Assembly: GCF_014639155.1 (NCBI RefSeq)
Contig: NZ_BMFT01000001.1
Coordinates: 2,604,001-2,668,000 of the forward strand
Source of the DNA: Paenibacillus segetis
Lineage (GTDB): Bacteria; Bacillota; Bacilli; Paenibacillales; Paenibacillaceae
Reading direction: 5' to 3'
DNA length: 64,000 nucleotides
Position numbers and translations under genes: made by a program. Each line of letters starts with the position of its first letter. The stretch's first letter is position 1. The notes below the pieces were generated by a model, which ran no database searches, was not told the DNA's origin, and was given only the letters and a program-made list of their open reading frames with translations. Shown here in pieces: positions 43,456 to 53,782 of the stretch.

Positions 43456-45063
43456 CTACTCATCTTGAGGCATTCTTGTATTGTCTCTTGTCTTGTTTAA
43501 GGATGGTCTAAGCTTGGATGTCAAGACCGGTACACGTACCAAGACAGCTGCCATCGCCTTTGCATTAAATGGAATAAACGGCCACATGTAAGAAGAATTA
43601 TAGGAACGACGCAGCGTAAGGAACACAATAAACACGGTTACACCGACAATAAACCCAGGCGCACCAAATATTGCGACCGCTATGAGTAGAACCAGCCTTA
43701 CGATACGATTAGCCAAGCCTAGCTCATAGCTAGGGGTAGCAAACATACCAATTGCCGCTACAGCCATGTACAAAACAACCTCATTAACGAATAGCCCTGT
43801 CTTTACTGCAATATCACCAATCATGATAGCAGCAATTAGACCCATTGCAGATGCTAACGGAGTAGGTGTATGCACCGCTGCCATTCTAAGCAGATCGACG
43901 CCAAACTCCACAATAATAAATTGCGCAATTAATGGGATATTCCCCTGCTCCTGGGGACCAATAAAGGATAGGGCAGCTGGTTTCAGCTCAGGATGAACAA
44001 CCAACAGCAGCCAGATCGGTAGAAGAAATAGAGAAGCAAAAATGCCAAGGAATCGAACCCAGCGCAAATATGTTCCCATAGAAGCAGTTTGCCGATTTTC
44101 TTCGGCATGTTGACATAGATCAAAGAAGGTTGTCGGGAGAATAATGACACTTGGTGAAGTGTCTACAAAAATAACAACCCGCCCTTCCATTATATGAGAA
44201 GCTACTACATCAGGGCGCTCAGAGTAACGTACAAGCGGATAAGGATTCCATCCTTTATGAAGTATTGCCTCCTCCAACTGCTTGTCCGCGAGTGGGATAC
44301 CATCAATGTTTACTTCCTCTATTTTCTTTCGTACGTCTTCAACTAGCTCTTTATCAACGATGTCATCAATATAAGACAGTACAACATCCGTTCTCGTACG
44401 ACGCCCAACAGTCATGGCTTCAAATATTACACCCGGATCACGAATGCGACGTCTTACAAGTGCAACGTTCGATAACATGGTCTCCGTAAATCCATCCCTG
44501 GAACCCCGAACAACTCTCTCCAGTGAGGGCTCTTCTGGTGAACGTGAAGGAAAAGAACGAGTATCCATCACAATCCCCGTATGTTCCCCATCTACGAACA
44601 GAGCACTCATTCCCGTTAAAACTTTATTAATAACTTCACTCAGCTTTTGATGTATTGAAACTTGAATATGAGGAATATACAAGTTAAAAAGCTTATGAAT
44701 CGCTTCGCTTGATAAGCTATCCGGTTCTAAATAGGTAAGACGTTTTAGAACTTCCTGCATGGTTTGTTCCTTTGCGAAGCCGCTGAAATAGAAAAGAGCA
44801 GTTCTCCTACCCCCAAATGTCATTTCACGAAACTCAACGTCAAAACTATCACCAAGTGCAACAACCTGCTTAAGCGTATCCTTTGTTGTATCCAGTGAAT
44901 CGCTAATTTCATCACTATGTTGCCAATATATGATAGACTCTTCCACCGAGTCAGATTTCTCATTCTCAACCTTTTTTTGTAACGCTTTGTCCCTGTTCCT
45001 TTCCTTTACGTTATCTTTTTCTCCCTGCTGATCCTTTCCCGAGTGCTTAGTCCTCATTCTCAT
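43456..45063 (-). CDS. spoVAF: Stage V sporulation protein AF (GerA-family membrane protein)
   Basis: 535 residues against about 493 in B. subtilis. Highly charged N-terminal tail of about 45 residues (KDQQGEKDNVKERNRDKALQ), soluble domain to about 310, then five or six membrane helices and a short tail ending TRDNTRMPQDE. GerA-A type germination protein; SpoVAF helps dipicolinate movement and forms germinosome-associated complexes by family knowledge. It directly follows spoVAB here, with spoVAC, AD and AE absent. Confidence 0.93.
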   Translation of the reverse strand: MRMRTKHSGKDQQGEKDNVKERNRDKALQKKVENEKSDSVEESIIYWQHSDEISDSLDTTKDTLKQVVALGDSFDVEFREMTFGGRRTALFYFSGFAKEQTMQEVLKRLTYLEPDSLSSEAIHKLFNLYIPHIQVSIHQKLSEVINKVLTGMSALFVDGEHTGIVMDTRSFPSRSPEEPSLERVVRGSRDGFTETMLSNVALVRRRIRDPGVIFEAMTVGRRTRTDVVLSYIDDIVDKELVEDVRKKIEEVNIDGIPLADKQLEEAILHKGWNPYPLVRYSERPDVVASHIMEGRVVIFVDTSPSVIILPTTFFDLCQHAEENRQTASMGTYLRWVRFLGIFASLFLLPIWLLLVVHPELKPAALSFIGPQEQGNIPLIAQFIIVEFGVDLLRMAAVHTPTPLASAMGLIAAIMIGDIAVKTGLFVNEVVLYMAVAAIGMFATPSYELGLANRIVRLVLLIAVAIFGAPGFIVGVTVFIVFLTLRRSYNSSYMWPFIPFNAKAMAAVLVRVPVLTSKLRPSLNKTRDNTRMPQDE

Positions 45064-45091
45064 TCAGCTCATCCTTTCCTTTGCGATTAAT

Positions 45092-45517
45092 TTATGACCT
45101 GTAGATAAACCATTCGAATAAAGAACCCGCTACTTTACCGCATACCATGGCGAGCAGCAGACCGAACAGATATCGCTGCATATGCAATCTTTTGGCCAAA
45201 ATCGGTAATACATTAAGCACTTCTGTAAGAGCTGCAGCGAGCATTCCAACAAAAATCCCGTTCAGCAAACCAACAAATCCACTTCCAATCCATGGCCCGC
45301 TAACATGCCAATTCCAAAAGTCTGCTACTGTTCCAATAAACGAACCACTGACCATAGCCCCCTCATACCAGTGGACTTTGTTGTATGTCCTAGTAACCTG
45401 AGCAAGCCTTGGAATCACGTCTAGAACAATGAACAGTGCAATCACACCACCACCTACGGCAACCCCACCTGCTACACCAAGAAAAGTAAGAACAATGGCC
45501 GACACTACGGGAGTCAA
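45092..45517 (-). CDS. spoVAB: Stage V sporulation protein AB
   Basis: 141 residues, four hydrophobic helices with AGGVAVGGGVIALFIVLDVIPRL and GIFVGMLAAALTEVLNVLPIL, the part best conserved in SpoVAB. Component of the SpoVA dipicolinic-acid channel set in the spore inner membrane. TTG at 45517 with AGGAGAAAG upstream; start and spoVAA stop overlap by 4 bp. Confidence 0.93.
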   Translation of the reverse strand: MTPVVSAIVLTFLGVAGGVAVGGGVIALFIVLDVIPRLAQVTRTYNKVHWYEGAMVSGSFIGTVADFWNWHVSGPWIGSGFVGLLNGIFVGMLAAALTEVLNVLPILAKRLHMQRYLFGLLLAMVCGKVAGSLFEWFIYRS

Positions 45518-46155
45518 GGAGCTTTCTCCTGAGATGGATTATTCGCCATTTTTTTATACTCTTCCGCGATTACGTAATGGTTTAAGTTCTCTTGGTATAG
45601 AAACATTTCAACTTCTAGCGGGGTCGGCTCCTCGTTCCATTTCTTCTTGAACAAATGATTAAAAAAGACAATCATCCCAAGTCCCAGACCAATGGAATAT
45701 GCGCCTTGGAACAAATAAGGATGCTCATCTCTTGTCCCTGTGATCATTTCAACAATGCGTATTTGGACCTCTGGCATACTAACATCCGCATGGAAATTCA
45801 TAATCGTCAGAGCTGCACCAAAAAATAACAATAACCAAACAACGACGAATAGGATCAGCGAAGGTTTCTTCTCTTTACTAACCAGCTCTACCAGTACATG
45901 TGGTTCACCAACGAATTCGATTTGATACGCTGGAAATCGATCTTTGATAACTCGGATCACATGCAGCATATCAATAACAATTAAGTTCCCGTCACGAGAT
46001 TCTGGTCTGACAAGTACCAGATCCAGCAAATCCTCCTCTTGATCCGGATCAGCCAATACACGGGCCACGTCCCGCAGCCTAATAGATGATCCTTGCGGTA
46101 TCCCCACCTGTTTACGAAGCCGCAAATATATAATAGAGGCGGGATTTATCCCCAT
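45514..46155 (-). CDS. spoVAA: Stage V sporulation protein AA
   Basis: 213 residues. N-terminal soluble domain (about 1-95), then two helices around FVVVWLLLFFGAALTIMNFHADVSM and YSIGLGLGMIVFFNHLFKKKWNEEPTPLEVEMF, sequences shared nearly unchanged with B. subtilis SpoVAA. ATG at 46155 is 8 bp after AAGGGG; a GTG three codons upstream overlaps the site. First gene of the local spoVA unit, downstream of sigF. In B. subtilis the operon is sigma-G driven. Confidence 0.94.
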   Translation of the reverse strand: MGINPASIIYLRLRKQVGIPQGSSIRLRDVARVLADPDQEEDLLDLVLVRPESRDGNLIVIDMLHVIRVIKDRFPAYQIEFVGEPHVLVELVSKEKKPSLILFVVVWLLLFFGAALTIMNFHADVSMPEVQIRIVEMITGTRDEHPYLFQGAYSIGLGLGMIVFFNHLFKKKWNEEPTPLEVEMFLYQENLNHYVIAEEYKKMANNPSQEKAP

Positions 46156-46252
46156 CAAAGTCACCCCTTATCTGCCGTATTGCCCATAGTATGCCAAGAC
46201 ATGCCCTTTTTTACTCTTGTAGAGGTTGTTCAACAAGTCATCCCGTCGGTAT

Positions 46253-46308
46253 AAACAAATAAACGACCATCCAAGAAAAGAACTCCTTGGATGATCGTTT
46301 ATTTGTTT
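46253..46308. terminator. Long hairpin after sigF
   Basis: Nearly perfect arms of about 20 bp (AAATAAACGATCATCCAAG type pairing with its complement) with a 10-nt loop. The AT-rich outer part gives a TTTATTTG tail on the minus strand. Separates the spoIIA operon from spoVAA. Confidence 0.82.
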
Positions 46309-46320
46309 AATCTATGTTCT

Positions 46321-47076
46321 TTACTGCGCAATCTGATCACGAATACATTGCAATATTTTTTTCTCAAGCCGGGATACCTGCACCTGAGATATACCAAGAC
46401 GAGTAGCAACTTCAGACTGCGTCTGGTCGCGATAATATCGCAGATACACGATAAGTCTCTCCCGTTCATTGAGACCGTCTATTGCTTCATGCAGTGCCAG
46501 CTTATCAAACCATCGTTCCTGTGATTCATCAGCAATCTGATCCATGAGCGTGATGGGATCACCATCATTCTCAAAAACCGTCTCGTGAATCGAAGCGGGG
46601 GGCTTGTTCGCCTCTTGGGCAAACACCACATCTTCTGGGGTAACGCCAAGCGCAGTGGCGACCTCTTTCACTGTCGGAAGTCGGTTTAATTGCTTCGATA
46701 GCTCATCCTTCATCTTACGAACCTTATTGGCCATCTCTTTCAGCGACCTGCTGACTTTGAGTGTTCCATCATCACGTAAGAATCGTTGGATCTCTCCGAT
46801 AATCATAGGTACGGCATAAGTTGAGAATTTCACATCATAACTAAGATCGAATTTATCAACCGACTTTAATAGACCGATACAACCGATTTGAAACAAATCA
46901 TCAGGCTCATAACCCCGATTCATAAACCGTTGTACGACAGACCAGACAAGCCGGATGTTGCAATTAACTAATCGATCTCTTGCACCATTATCCCCCGACT
47001 GGCTCAGGGCGATCAATCGTTTCACTTCCGTGTCATTTAGAAACTCTCTCGAGGTTTGCTTCACATCGGTATCCAT
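46321..47076 (-). CDS. sigF: RNA polymerase sigma-F factor
   Basis: 251 residues. Sigma-70 regions 2 (LVNCNIRLVWSVVQRFMNRG ... DLFQIGCIGLLKSVDKFD), 3 and 4 (helix-turn-helix TQSEVATRLGISQVQVSRLEKKIL). First forespore-specific sigma factor, held inactive by SpoIIAB. Third gene of the spoIIA operon (spoIIAA-spoIIAB-sigF), 11 bp after spoIIAB. Ends before a long hairpin. Confidence 0.97.
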   Translation of the reverse strand: MDTDVKQTSREFLNDTEVKRLIALSQSGDNGARDRLVNCNIRLVWSVVQRFMNRGYEPDDLFQIGCIGLLKSVDKFDLSYDVKFSTYAVPMIIGEIQRFLRDDGTLKVSRSLKEMANKVRKMKDELSKQLNRLPTVKEVATALGVTPEDVVFAQEANKPPASIHETVFENDGDPITLMDQIADESQERWFDKLALHEAIDGLNERERLIVYLRYYRDQTQSEVATRLGISQVQVSRLEKKILQCIRDQIAQ

Positions 47077-47087
47077 AGATCCAACCC

Positions 47088-47540
47088 CTAATTGTATAAA
47101 GCTTTCTTGGATACAATCCGTTTCTTCATGCGAATAGAGGTACCCCCTCCAACCTCGCTGATCACATCGAATTCATCCATGAAGTTCTCCATAATTGTGA
47201 AGCCCATACCCGAACGTTCCAACTCAGGTTTTGACGTATAAAGTGGCTGTTTCGCCAACTCTAAATCCTCAATACCACGGCCCTTGTCTTCAATGATCAA
47301 TGTAACTGTGTCGTCTTCGATTCTGACAGAGATATTCACAATCCCCTCAGAATTCCCATCATAACCATGAATTATGGAATTCGTAACCGCCTCAGAGACT
47401 ACCGTCTTTAAATCAGTAATTTCATCCATTGTAGGATCGAGTTGAGATACGAAAGCTGCTACCGTCACACGAGCAAACGATTCATTCTCCGACTTAGCGG
47501 CAAATTGCAGTGACATAAAATTCTCTTCAGTATGACTCAT
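47088..47540 (-). CDS. spoIIAB: Anti-sigma-F factor SpoIIAB
   Basis: 150 residues. GHKL ATPase fold: N-box [12 protein letters not shown]1 box [11 protein letters not shown]2 GMGFTIM. SpoIIAB binds sigma-F and phosphorylates SpoIIAA. The first seven residues (MSHTEEN) extend the B. subtilis start; an inner ATG (MSLQF) is also possible. Overlaps the spoIIAA stop by 4 bp (ATGA). Confidence 0.96.
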   Translation of the reverse strand: MSHTEENFMSLQFAAKSENESFARVTVAAFVSQLDPTMDEITDLKTVVSEAVTNSIIHGYDGNSEGIVNISVRIEDDTVTLIIEDKGRGIEDLELAKQPLYTSKPELERSGMGFTIMENFMDEFDVISEVGGGTSIRMKKRIVSKKALYN

Positions 47541-47890
47541 AGGACCACCTCCAACTCAGAGAGAGCCATATCTTCGTCCTCGTAAATGGACATGATCTTG
47601 AACAAGCCTGACATATCAAACAACCGATATACCGATGGATTGACGTCGCATAATACCATTCTGCCGCCTCTCTGCTTGATCAACTTGTATCTCCCCAAAA
47701 TGACCCCGAGCCCGGAACTATCCATAAACTGAAGTGACTTTAGGCTTAATACAAGATGACGGCAGCCACCGCGTCCAAGTTCCTCATCGATACGCATACG
47801 AACATCATCAGCCGTATGATGATCCAACTCTCCACTTAAACGCACAATTAACGTATCGCGGTTTCTTACCATCTCCGCATGCAAATTCAC
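47537..47890 (-). CDS. spoIIAA: Anti-sigma-F antagonist SpoIIAA
   Basis: 117 residues, STAS domain. Phosphorylation site [14 protein letters not shown] with Ser58, same number as in B. subtilis. Dephosphorylated SpoIIAA frees sigma-F from SpoIIAB. GTG start at 47890 after AGAGGAGAGTG. Preceded by a sigma-H-like promoter. Confidence 0.97.
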   Translation of the reverse strand: MNLHAEMVRNRDTLIVRLSGELDHHTADDVRMRIDEELGRGGCRHLVLSLKSLQFMDSSGLGVILGRYKLIKQRGGRMVLCDVNPSVYRLFDMSGLFKIMSIYEDEDMALSELEVVL

Positions 47891-47922
47891 GTCTGTTCAC
47901 TCTCCTCTCTGACATGAACACA

Positions 47923-47952
47923 CATTTCTACACCCAAATGAAATAATCCTTC
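47923..47952 (-). promoter_or_regulatory. Sigma-H-like promoter of the spoIIA operon
   Basis: Minus strand GAAGGATTA (47944-47952), 12-bp spacer, GTAGAAATG (47923-47931). This fits RnAGGAwww - 12 bp - RnnGAATww with one change in the -10 core. spoIIA is a classical sigma-H operon. No Spo0A box was identified with certainty. Confidence 0.6.
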
Positions 47953-47978
47953 TCTATGACAAAACTAGAAGAAAACCC

Positions 47979-49169
47979 CTACGAATCTACAAAAAATAAA
48001 TGTGAAGCCGTTCTTTTAAACATCGTCCACCAACCTGCTTTATCAATGGCTGAAGGGGCATTAAGCTCAAACTCATTTAATACCTTACCGTCTTGATAAA
48101 CAATCAGCTTGCCTATGTTTTGACCTTCTTTTACCGGCGCATTAACCTTTTCAGGCACAACTACCTTTTGAGTTATACTACCTTGTGCACTTCCTTTTTT
48201 GACAAGGACACTTAATGCACGGTTTGCGGTCAATTCGATCTGGGATGATTCTCCCTTCTGAACCTTCACCTTACCAATCACTTCACCAGCTTTATAGATT
48301 GGCTGCAGGGCATATTGGGAGAAAGCATAATCAAACATCGCCGACACTTCACTATTTCGGGTCTTGGTGTTCGGTTCACCAAGTACCACCGCAATGAGTC
48401 TTAACCCATCACGCGAAGCGGTAGCTGATAGACAGAATTTTGCTTCCGCTGTATATCCTGTCTTAAGACCGTCTGCACCGCTATAGAAACGGACTAGTTT
48501 ATTTGTATTCACCAACCAGAATGGTTTAGCAGAATCTTTACGTAAATAATCCTGATAGGACCCAGTATATTTAGTAATGATAGGATATTTAAGTAATTCT
48601 CGGCTCATAACAGCAATATCGTGTGCAGAACTGTAATGATTGGCTACAGGTAAGCCGTTGCAATTCTCGAAGTGCGTATCCTTTAACCCCAGTTGCTCCG
48701 CTCTTTGGTTCATTAGTTTCACAAAAGCCTTCTCTGATCCACCAATTCGCTCCGCTAATGCGACAGATGCATCATTTCCAGAAGCCATTGCTACCCCTTT
48801 AAGCATCTCATCAACGGTCATTTCTTCCCCAGGCTCAAGGAAAATTTGTGATCCGCCCATTGAAGAGGCATACTCACTGGCCCTAACCTTATCTGTCAAT
48901 TTCAATGTGCCCTTATCGATCGCTTCCATCGTTAGTAGCATCGTCATAATCTTTGTAATACTAGCTGGTGGTAACTTCTCATGACTCTGTTTCTCGTAAA
49001 TCACAGTCCCAGTATCCGCATCAATCAAAATAGCAGAACGGGCGTTATCCGCAAGTGCGACATCACCGTCATCTTCATGAAGCCCCGCCTGAGCTGCGTA
49101 GCTGAACGTAGGACTGATTAAGACTGTCAACATCAACGTGACGATCCACGTCAACATCATTTTTTTCAT
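47979..49169 (-). CDS. dacF: D-alanyl-D-alanine carboxypeptidase DacF
   Basis: 396 residues. Signal peptide (KKMMLTWIVTLMLTVLIS, cleavage after SYA), S11 domain with SITK (near residue 68), SGN (near 128) and KTGYT (near 233), and a C-terminal beta domain ending in an amphipathic helix anchor. Forespore carboxypeptidase acting with DacB on cortex crosslinks in B. subtilis. Just upstream of spoIIAA, with which B. subtilis dacF can be co-read late in sporulation. Confidence 0.94.
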   Translation of the reverse strand: MKKMMLTWIVTLMLTVLISPTFSYAAQAGLHEDDGDVALADNARSAILIDADTGTVIYEKQSHEKLPPASITKIMTMLLTMEAIDKGTLKLTDKVRASEYASSMGGSQIFLEPGEEMTVDEMLKGVAMASGNDASVALAERIGGSEKAFVKLMNQRAEQLGLKDTHFENCNGLPVANHYSSAHDIAVMSRELLKYPIITKYTGSYQDYLRKDSAKPFWLVNTNKLVRFYSGADGLKTGYTAEAKFCLSATASRDGLRLIAVVLGEPNTKTRNSEVSAMFDYAFSQYALQPIYKAGEVIGKVKVQKGESSQIELTANRALSVLVKKGSAQGSITQKVVVPEKVNAPVKEGQNIGKLIVYQDGKVLNEFELNAPSAIDKAGWWTMFKRTASHLFFVDS

Positions 49170-49332
49170 GATTAACCCCCCTTAAACATGCATTTGATTC
49201 TGATAACCTAGTATCGTCCAACTAGATGAAAAATATTCCTTAAAACGCAAATAAACCACGGTATCTCCCGCAACCCTATTAAGGATTACTGAAAACACTG
49301 TGGTTCGCTCGCATTACTATTCAATGTTCAAG

Positions 49333-50664
49333 CTAGAATCTCTTGATACCTTCAGGTGTTACTAGAGCAAAAACGAGTGGACGTCTTTGTACCTTCTCAC
49401 TGGAAATACCATAAGCTTCTCTCACTCGGTTCACCGCTTCTTCTTGTCCTGATTCATGTTCTTTATTCAGGTGAAGAACAGCTAAAGTTTCACCAATCGT
49501 GACTGAATCACCAATTTTCTTGCGTAAATCTACTCCAGCAGCCAGGTCAATCACGGAATTCTTATTCTCTCGCCCAGCTCCGAGTATCATCGCGGCAATA
49601 CCAATTTCCTCCGCCTGTATAGACTCTATATACCCTGAGCTGACTGATTTAACTTCAACCAAAATCTCCGCTTGTGGAAGTAATGCTAGATCTTTGATTT
49701 GGGCGATATCGCCTCCTTGTGCTGCGACCATGGCCATCAATTTATCCAGTGCTGCACCACTTTCTAGCTTTTCTTTAAGAATCATTCTGGCTTCCGTCTC
49801 TGACTCAGCCTTCCCACCTAGCACAAGCATGTGCGATGCCAATATCAAGCATACCTCTTGCAGATCAGATGGGCCTTCTCCTCGAAGTGTAGCCACAGCT
49901 TCCTTGATCTCCAGAGCATTGCCTATGGCATGTCCTAGCGGCTGATCCATATCACTGATCACAGCTACCGTGCTCCGACCGACTTGTGTGCCAATATCGA
50001 CCATCGCACTCGCAAGCCGGATCGAATCATCTAACGTCTTCATAAATGCTCCGCTACCCGTTTTGACGTCGAGCACAATCGCGTCTGCACCCGCTGCGAT
50101 CTTCTTACTCATAACGGAACTCGCAATGAGCGGGATCGAATCCACAGTAGCTGTGACATCACGTAGGCCATACAACTTCTTATCCGCAGGAGTCATGTTG
50201 CCGCTCTGACCGACAACAGCAAGTCCAATATCGTTCACTTGATTGAAGAACTGCTCTTTCCCAAGCTCGACAGAGAATCCTGAAATAGCTTCAAGCTTAT
50301 CAATGGTTCCACCGGTATGACCGAGACCTCGACCTGACATCTTAGCTACAGGTACTCCAGCAGCGGCAACAAGAGGTCCAAGGACTATCGTCGCTTTATC
50401 ACCTACACCGCCAGTAGAGTGCTTGTCGACCTTAATCCCATGTATGGAACTAAGATCAACCATATCCCCTGAAGCAGCCATATGCAGTGTTAGATCAGCC
50501 GTCTCACGCGCACTCATCCCTTGGTAATAAACAGCCATGGCCCAAGCGGACATTTGATAATCAGGAATGTCACCTTCACTATAACCCTTAACTAAAAAGC
50601 CAATCTCTTCGTTACTTAGTTCAAGACCATCTCGTTTTTTTCGAATCAGATCTACAGCTCTCAT
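49333..50664 (-). CDS. pdp: Pyrimidine-nucleoside phosphorylase
   Basis: 443 residues. Cleaves uridine, deoxyuridine and thymidine with phosphate. Family signature [23 protein letters not shown] (quoted in part) near residue 80 and [16 protein letters not shown] near 110. ATG at 50664 is 9 bp after GAGG; upstream codons overlap the site. Forms a nucleoside salvage cluster with punA and deoB. Confidence 0.96.
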   Translation of the reverse strand: MRAVDLIRKKRDGLELSNEEIGFLVKGYSEGDIPDYQMSAWAMAVYYQGMSARETADLTLHMAASGDMVDLSSIHGIKVDKHSTGGVGDKATIVLGPLVAAAGVPVAKMSGRGLGHTGGTIDKLEAISGFSVELGKEQFFNQVNDIGLAVVGQSGNMTPADKKLYGLRDVTATVDSIPLIASSVMSKKIAAGADAIVLDVKTGSGAFMKTLDDSIRLASAMVDIGTQVGRSTVAVISDMDQPLGHAIGNALEIKEAVATLRGEGPSDLQEVCLILASHMLVLGGKAESETEARMILKEKLESGAALDKLMAMVAAQGGDIAQIKDLALLPQAEILVEVKSVSSGYIESIQAEEIGIAAMILGAGRENKNSVIDLAAGVDLRKKIGDSVTIGETLAVLHLNKEHESGQEEAVNRVREAYGISSEKVQRRPLVFALVTPEGIKRF

Positions 50665-50688
50665 CGTCAGCTTCCTCACCTTTCAAAT

Positions 50689-51513
50689 TTACATTTCAGG
50701 GATGATTGACAATACAAGACTTAGGAACTTCTCCCGAACTCGATCGGTCGTTTCCATCACTTCATGATGGGACAAAGGTTGATCTAAGATACCAGAAGCC
50801 ATATTACTAATACATGAAATACCCAGCACTTCAATTCCTGCATGCCTTGCCACTATGACTTCGGAAACAGTCGACATACCCACTGCATCACCGCCAAGAG
50901 TACGAAGCATTACAATTTCCGCTGGCGTCTCGTAGGTAGGGCCCAGAAGGCCAACATAGACACCTTCCTGAAGTGGTACATTCTTCTCACTTGCGACTTT
51001 CTTGGCCGTATCCCGAAGCTTACGGCTGTATGCCTGTGACATGTCCGGGAACCTTGGACCCATTTCACTATCATTTGGTCCAATCAGGGGGTTCTTCCCC
51101 GTCAAATTAATATGATCCGAAATAAGCATCAAATCCCCTGGAGCAAATGACGTATTAATACCGCCTGCAGCGTTCGTTACAAGCAGTTTCGATACGCCAA
51201 GCTCTTTCATGACACGTACAGGGAAAGCGGTCAGCTCAGGTCCATAACCTTCGTACATGTGAAAACGACCCTTCATGAGTACAACAGGTACACCTTGAAG
51301 CGATCCAACCAATAATTCTCCGGCATGTCCTTCAACCGTGGACTGAGGGAAATGCGGAATATCCTGATAAGCGATACTTATCGGTTCTTCAATATGTTCA
51401 GCTAGCACACCAAGACCGGATCCAAGTATAAGTCCAATCTGTGGCGTAACCGGTGATTTAGATTGGATATATTGTGCTGCTTCTTTAATCATATCTTGTG
51501 TTAAAATTGTCAT
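50689..51513 (-). CDS. punA: Purine-nucleoside phosphorylase (trimeric type)
   Basis: 274 residues. Phosphorolysis of inosine and guanosine to base and (deoxy)ribose-1-phosphate. Motifs GLILGSGLGVLAEHIE, GRFHMYEGYG, VTNAAGGIN and GMSTVSEVIVARHAG identify the trimeric PNP class. Called pupG in B. subtilis. About 20 bp after deoB, surely cotranscribed. Confidence 0.95.
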   Translation of the reverse strand: MTILTQDMIKEAAQYIQSKSPVTPQIGLILGSGLGVLAEHIEEPISIAYQDIPHFPQSTVEGHAGELLVGSLQGVPVVLMKGRFHMYEGYGPELTAFPVRVMKELGVSKLLVTNAAGGINTSFAPGDLMLISDHINLTGKNPLIGPNDSEMGPRFPDMSQAYSRKLRDTAKKVASEKNVPLQEGVYVGLLGPTYETPAEIVMLRTLGGDAVGMSTVSEVIVARHAGIEVLGISCISNMASGILDQPLSHHEVMETTDRVREKFLSLVLSIIPEM

Positions 51514-51533
51514 TTTGTCTACTCTCCCGTTTA

Positions 51534-52721
51534 TTATTTCAATTGTTTTAGAAAGCTTCTACCGTGTCCACTTCCGTTGATTCCAAAGTTATCGGCAATC
51601 GTCGCTGCGAGGTCCGAGAATGTCGCGCGAATACCGAGGTCAACAGTTTGAGTTAGCGCCGGATTGTATACAAGCAACGGAACATATTCCCGTGTATGGT
51701 CGGTACCCGCATGAATCGGGTCATTTCCGTGATCCGCTGTAATAACAAGTAAATCTTGGTCCCCTACCTTGCTCAGCAAATCCGGCAATGCAGCATCAAA
51801 TTCTTCTAGTGCACGCGCATATCCCTCAGGGTCACGGCGATGGCCGTATAAGGAATCGAAATCAACTAAATTCGTAAATAGTAGACCCGTGAAGTCCTGA
51901 CCCATTAGAGTAATCGTCTCCTGGATGCCATGACTGTTGCTCTTTGTCGGATGGGATGCAGTAATGCCTTCCCCACTAAAAATATCGTTGATTTTCCCGA
52001 CAGAAACAACGTCCTTCCCTGCATTTTTAAGGGCATTAAGAACTGTTGGTTCAGGCGGTTTTACTGCATAGTCGTGTCGATTTGGCGTTCTCTTGAAATC
52101 CCCTGGTGTGCCAACGAAAGGACGGGCAATGACTCTTCCCACGGTATGCTCCGGTTCCAGTGTAAGTCGACGAGCTATTTCACAAGCACGGTATAACTCT
52201 GAAAGCGGAATGATCTCCTCATGTGCTGCAATTTGAAATACACTATCTGCGGAAGTATATACAATCCAAGCTCCCGTTCTCATATGTTCTGCGCCCAGTT
52301 CATCGAGTATTTCAGTCCCGGAGGCTGGTTTATTACCAATCATTTTACGTCCAGTCTCTGCTTCGAACCGCGCGATCAAATCCCGTGGGAACCCATCTGG
52401 ATAAGTCTGGAAGGGAGTATTAATCTTAAGACCCATCAGTTCCCAGTGTCCTGTCATCGTATCTTTACCTGTAGAAACTTCCGCCATTTTGCCATAAGAA
52501 GCCATAGGTGACTCTACCGGACTTAGATTGGGTAGCGTGGCAATATTGCCGAGACCTAACTTCTGAAGATTAGGCAGCTTCGTTTGAGGAACTTTCTCTA
52601 AAATATGACCCAGTGTATGAGCACCTTCATCCCCATATTTCTTTGCATCGGGTAGTTCTCCTATACCAACACTATCAAGTACAATTACAGTAATTTTATT
52701 GAAATTGTTATTATTTAGCAT
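51534..52721 (-). CDS. deoB: Phosphopentomutase
   Basis: 395 residues. Alkaline-phosphatase superfamily enzyme converting (deoxy)ribose-1-phosphate to the 5-phosphate. Metal-site motifs [26 protein letters not shown] with the phosphorylated threonine, and [28 protein letters not shown] upstream. First gene of the deoB-punA-pdp salvage unit (drm in B. subtilis). Confidence 0.96.
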   Translation of the reverse strand: MLNNNNFNKITVIVLDSVGIGELPDAKKYGDEGAHTLGHILEKVPQTKLPNLQKLGLGNIATLPNLSPVESPMASYGKMAEVSTGKDTMTGHWELMGLKINTPFQTYPDGFPRDLIARFEAETGRKMIGNKPASGTEILDELGAEHMRTGAWIVYTSADSVFQIAAHEEIIPLSELYRACEIARRLTLEPEHTVGRVIARPFVGTPGDFKRTPNRHDYAVKPPEPTVLNALKNAGKDVVSVGKINDIFSGEGITASHPTKSNSHGIQETITLMGQDFTGLLFTNLVDFDSLYGHRRDPEGYARALEEFDAALPDLLSKVGDQDLLVITADHGNDPIHAGTDHTREYVPLLVYNPALTQTVDLGIRATFSDLAATIADNFGINGSGHGRSFLKQLK

Positions 52722-52755
52722 TATGTTTCACTCCTCACTTCTTACAGTTTTTTTG

Positions 52756-53685
52756 CTAGTTAGTTAAGTTATCCCCATTAGACGTCAAAGCATTCTTCGC
52801 CCGGGGATGATATGAATCGTACACAGACTTAATGTTCGGTTTCGTTATGTTCAAATAAACCTGTACCGTCGACACGTCTGAATGTCCCAGCATTTCCTGA
52901 ACTGACCGCACATCAGCTCCACCTGAAAGTAAATGAGCGGCGAAAGAATGTCGTAGTGTATGGGGAGTAATAGCGGCTGTAAATCCCGCTTCCTGACCAT
53001 ATTTTTTAATAATTTTCCAGAAACCCTGCCGACTGATAGCTACTCCGCGACGATTAAGAAACAGGGGCCCTTGGCTACCTACTTCTGGACTCAGATGTGT
53101 CCAACTCTCGTTCAAGTACCTTTCTATCCATCCAGCAGTCACACTTCCAATGGGTATGATTCGTTCTTTCCCAGCTCCTCCAGAACAGCGTACGAAACGA
53201 AGACTTGTATTAACATCCTCCACGTTTAATGAGATTAATTCAGATACCCGGATTCCCGTCGCATACAACAGCTCCAACATTGCCTTATCCCTCATACCTA
53301 GAGGATGATTCACATCAGGCATTTCAAGTAGCCTTTCTGTTTCCTCGATCGTTAGAATTTGTGGTGGCTTCTTTTCACTCTTAGGCATGTCCATCATTAA
53401 AAAAGGGTCTTGATCAATGATTCGTTCTCGAACTAAATATTGAAAGAAAGCTCGAAGTGAAACCGAGGCCCTAGTTATCGTTGCGGGGGCTTTTCCTCTT
53501 TCTTTCATCGCTGAAAAGTATAACAGAATTCCTGTTCGGGTCACATCCAGAAGACTGTCCGCTTCTCGCTCTTGTAAGTAAGCCACATACTGTTTCAAAT
53601 CTCTGGAGTATGATTCCAGAGTCGCTCCACTGAGTCCCTTCTGATCTTCTAAAAATGTAATAAAAGAGGCAACATGTTGTTCCAA
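52756..53685 (-). CDS. xerD: Site-specific tyrosine recombinase XerD
   Basis: 309 residues. N-terminal SAM-like core-binding domain and C-terminal catalytic domain with Arg in YATGIRVSEL, HTLRHSFAAHLL, LGHSDVSTVQVY with nucleophile tyrosine. Resolves chromosome dimers at dif together with XerC/CodV. TTG start with AAAGGAGG upstream. Position (yqzK-xerD-deoB) is the Bacillales one, so this is the housekeeping enzyme and not a phage integrase. Confidence 0.95.
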   Translation of the reverse strand: MEQHVASFITFLEDQKGLSGATLESYSRDLKQYVAYLQEREADSLLDVTRTGILLYFSAMKERGKAPATITRASVSLRAFFQYLVRERIIDQDPFLMMDMPKSEKKPPQILTIEETERLLEMPDVNHPLGMRDKAMLELLYATGIRVSELISLNVEDVNTSLRFVRCSGGAGKERIIPIGSVTAGWIERYLNESWTHLSPEVGSQGPLFLNRRGVAISRQGFWKIIKKYGQEAGFTAAITPHTLRHSFAAHLLSGGADVRSVQEMLGHSDVSTVQVYLNITKPNIKSVYDSYHPRAKNALTSNGDNLTN

Positions 53686-53782
53686 ATCCCCATGCCTCCT
53701 TTCGTTCTTTATGCAACCTGCCCTGTAGACAGATCTCTATTCAACAATTCAACATACATAACGCTATTCCCTGCTACTATCC

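Noticed and set aside
49499..49945. 148-codon plus-strand frame opposite pdp
   Set aside because: Serine/isoleucine-rich antisense shadow of a conserved enzyme.
52756..53685. Tyrosine recombinase as sign of a prophage or integrative element
   Set aside because: Gene order fur-yqzK-xerD-deoB and sequence fit housekeeping XerD; no att repeats or phage genes nearby.
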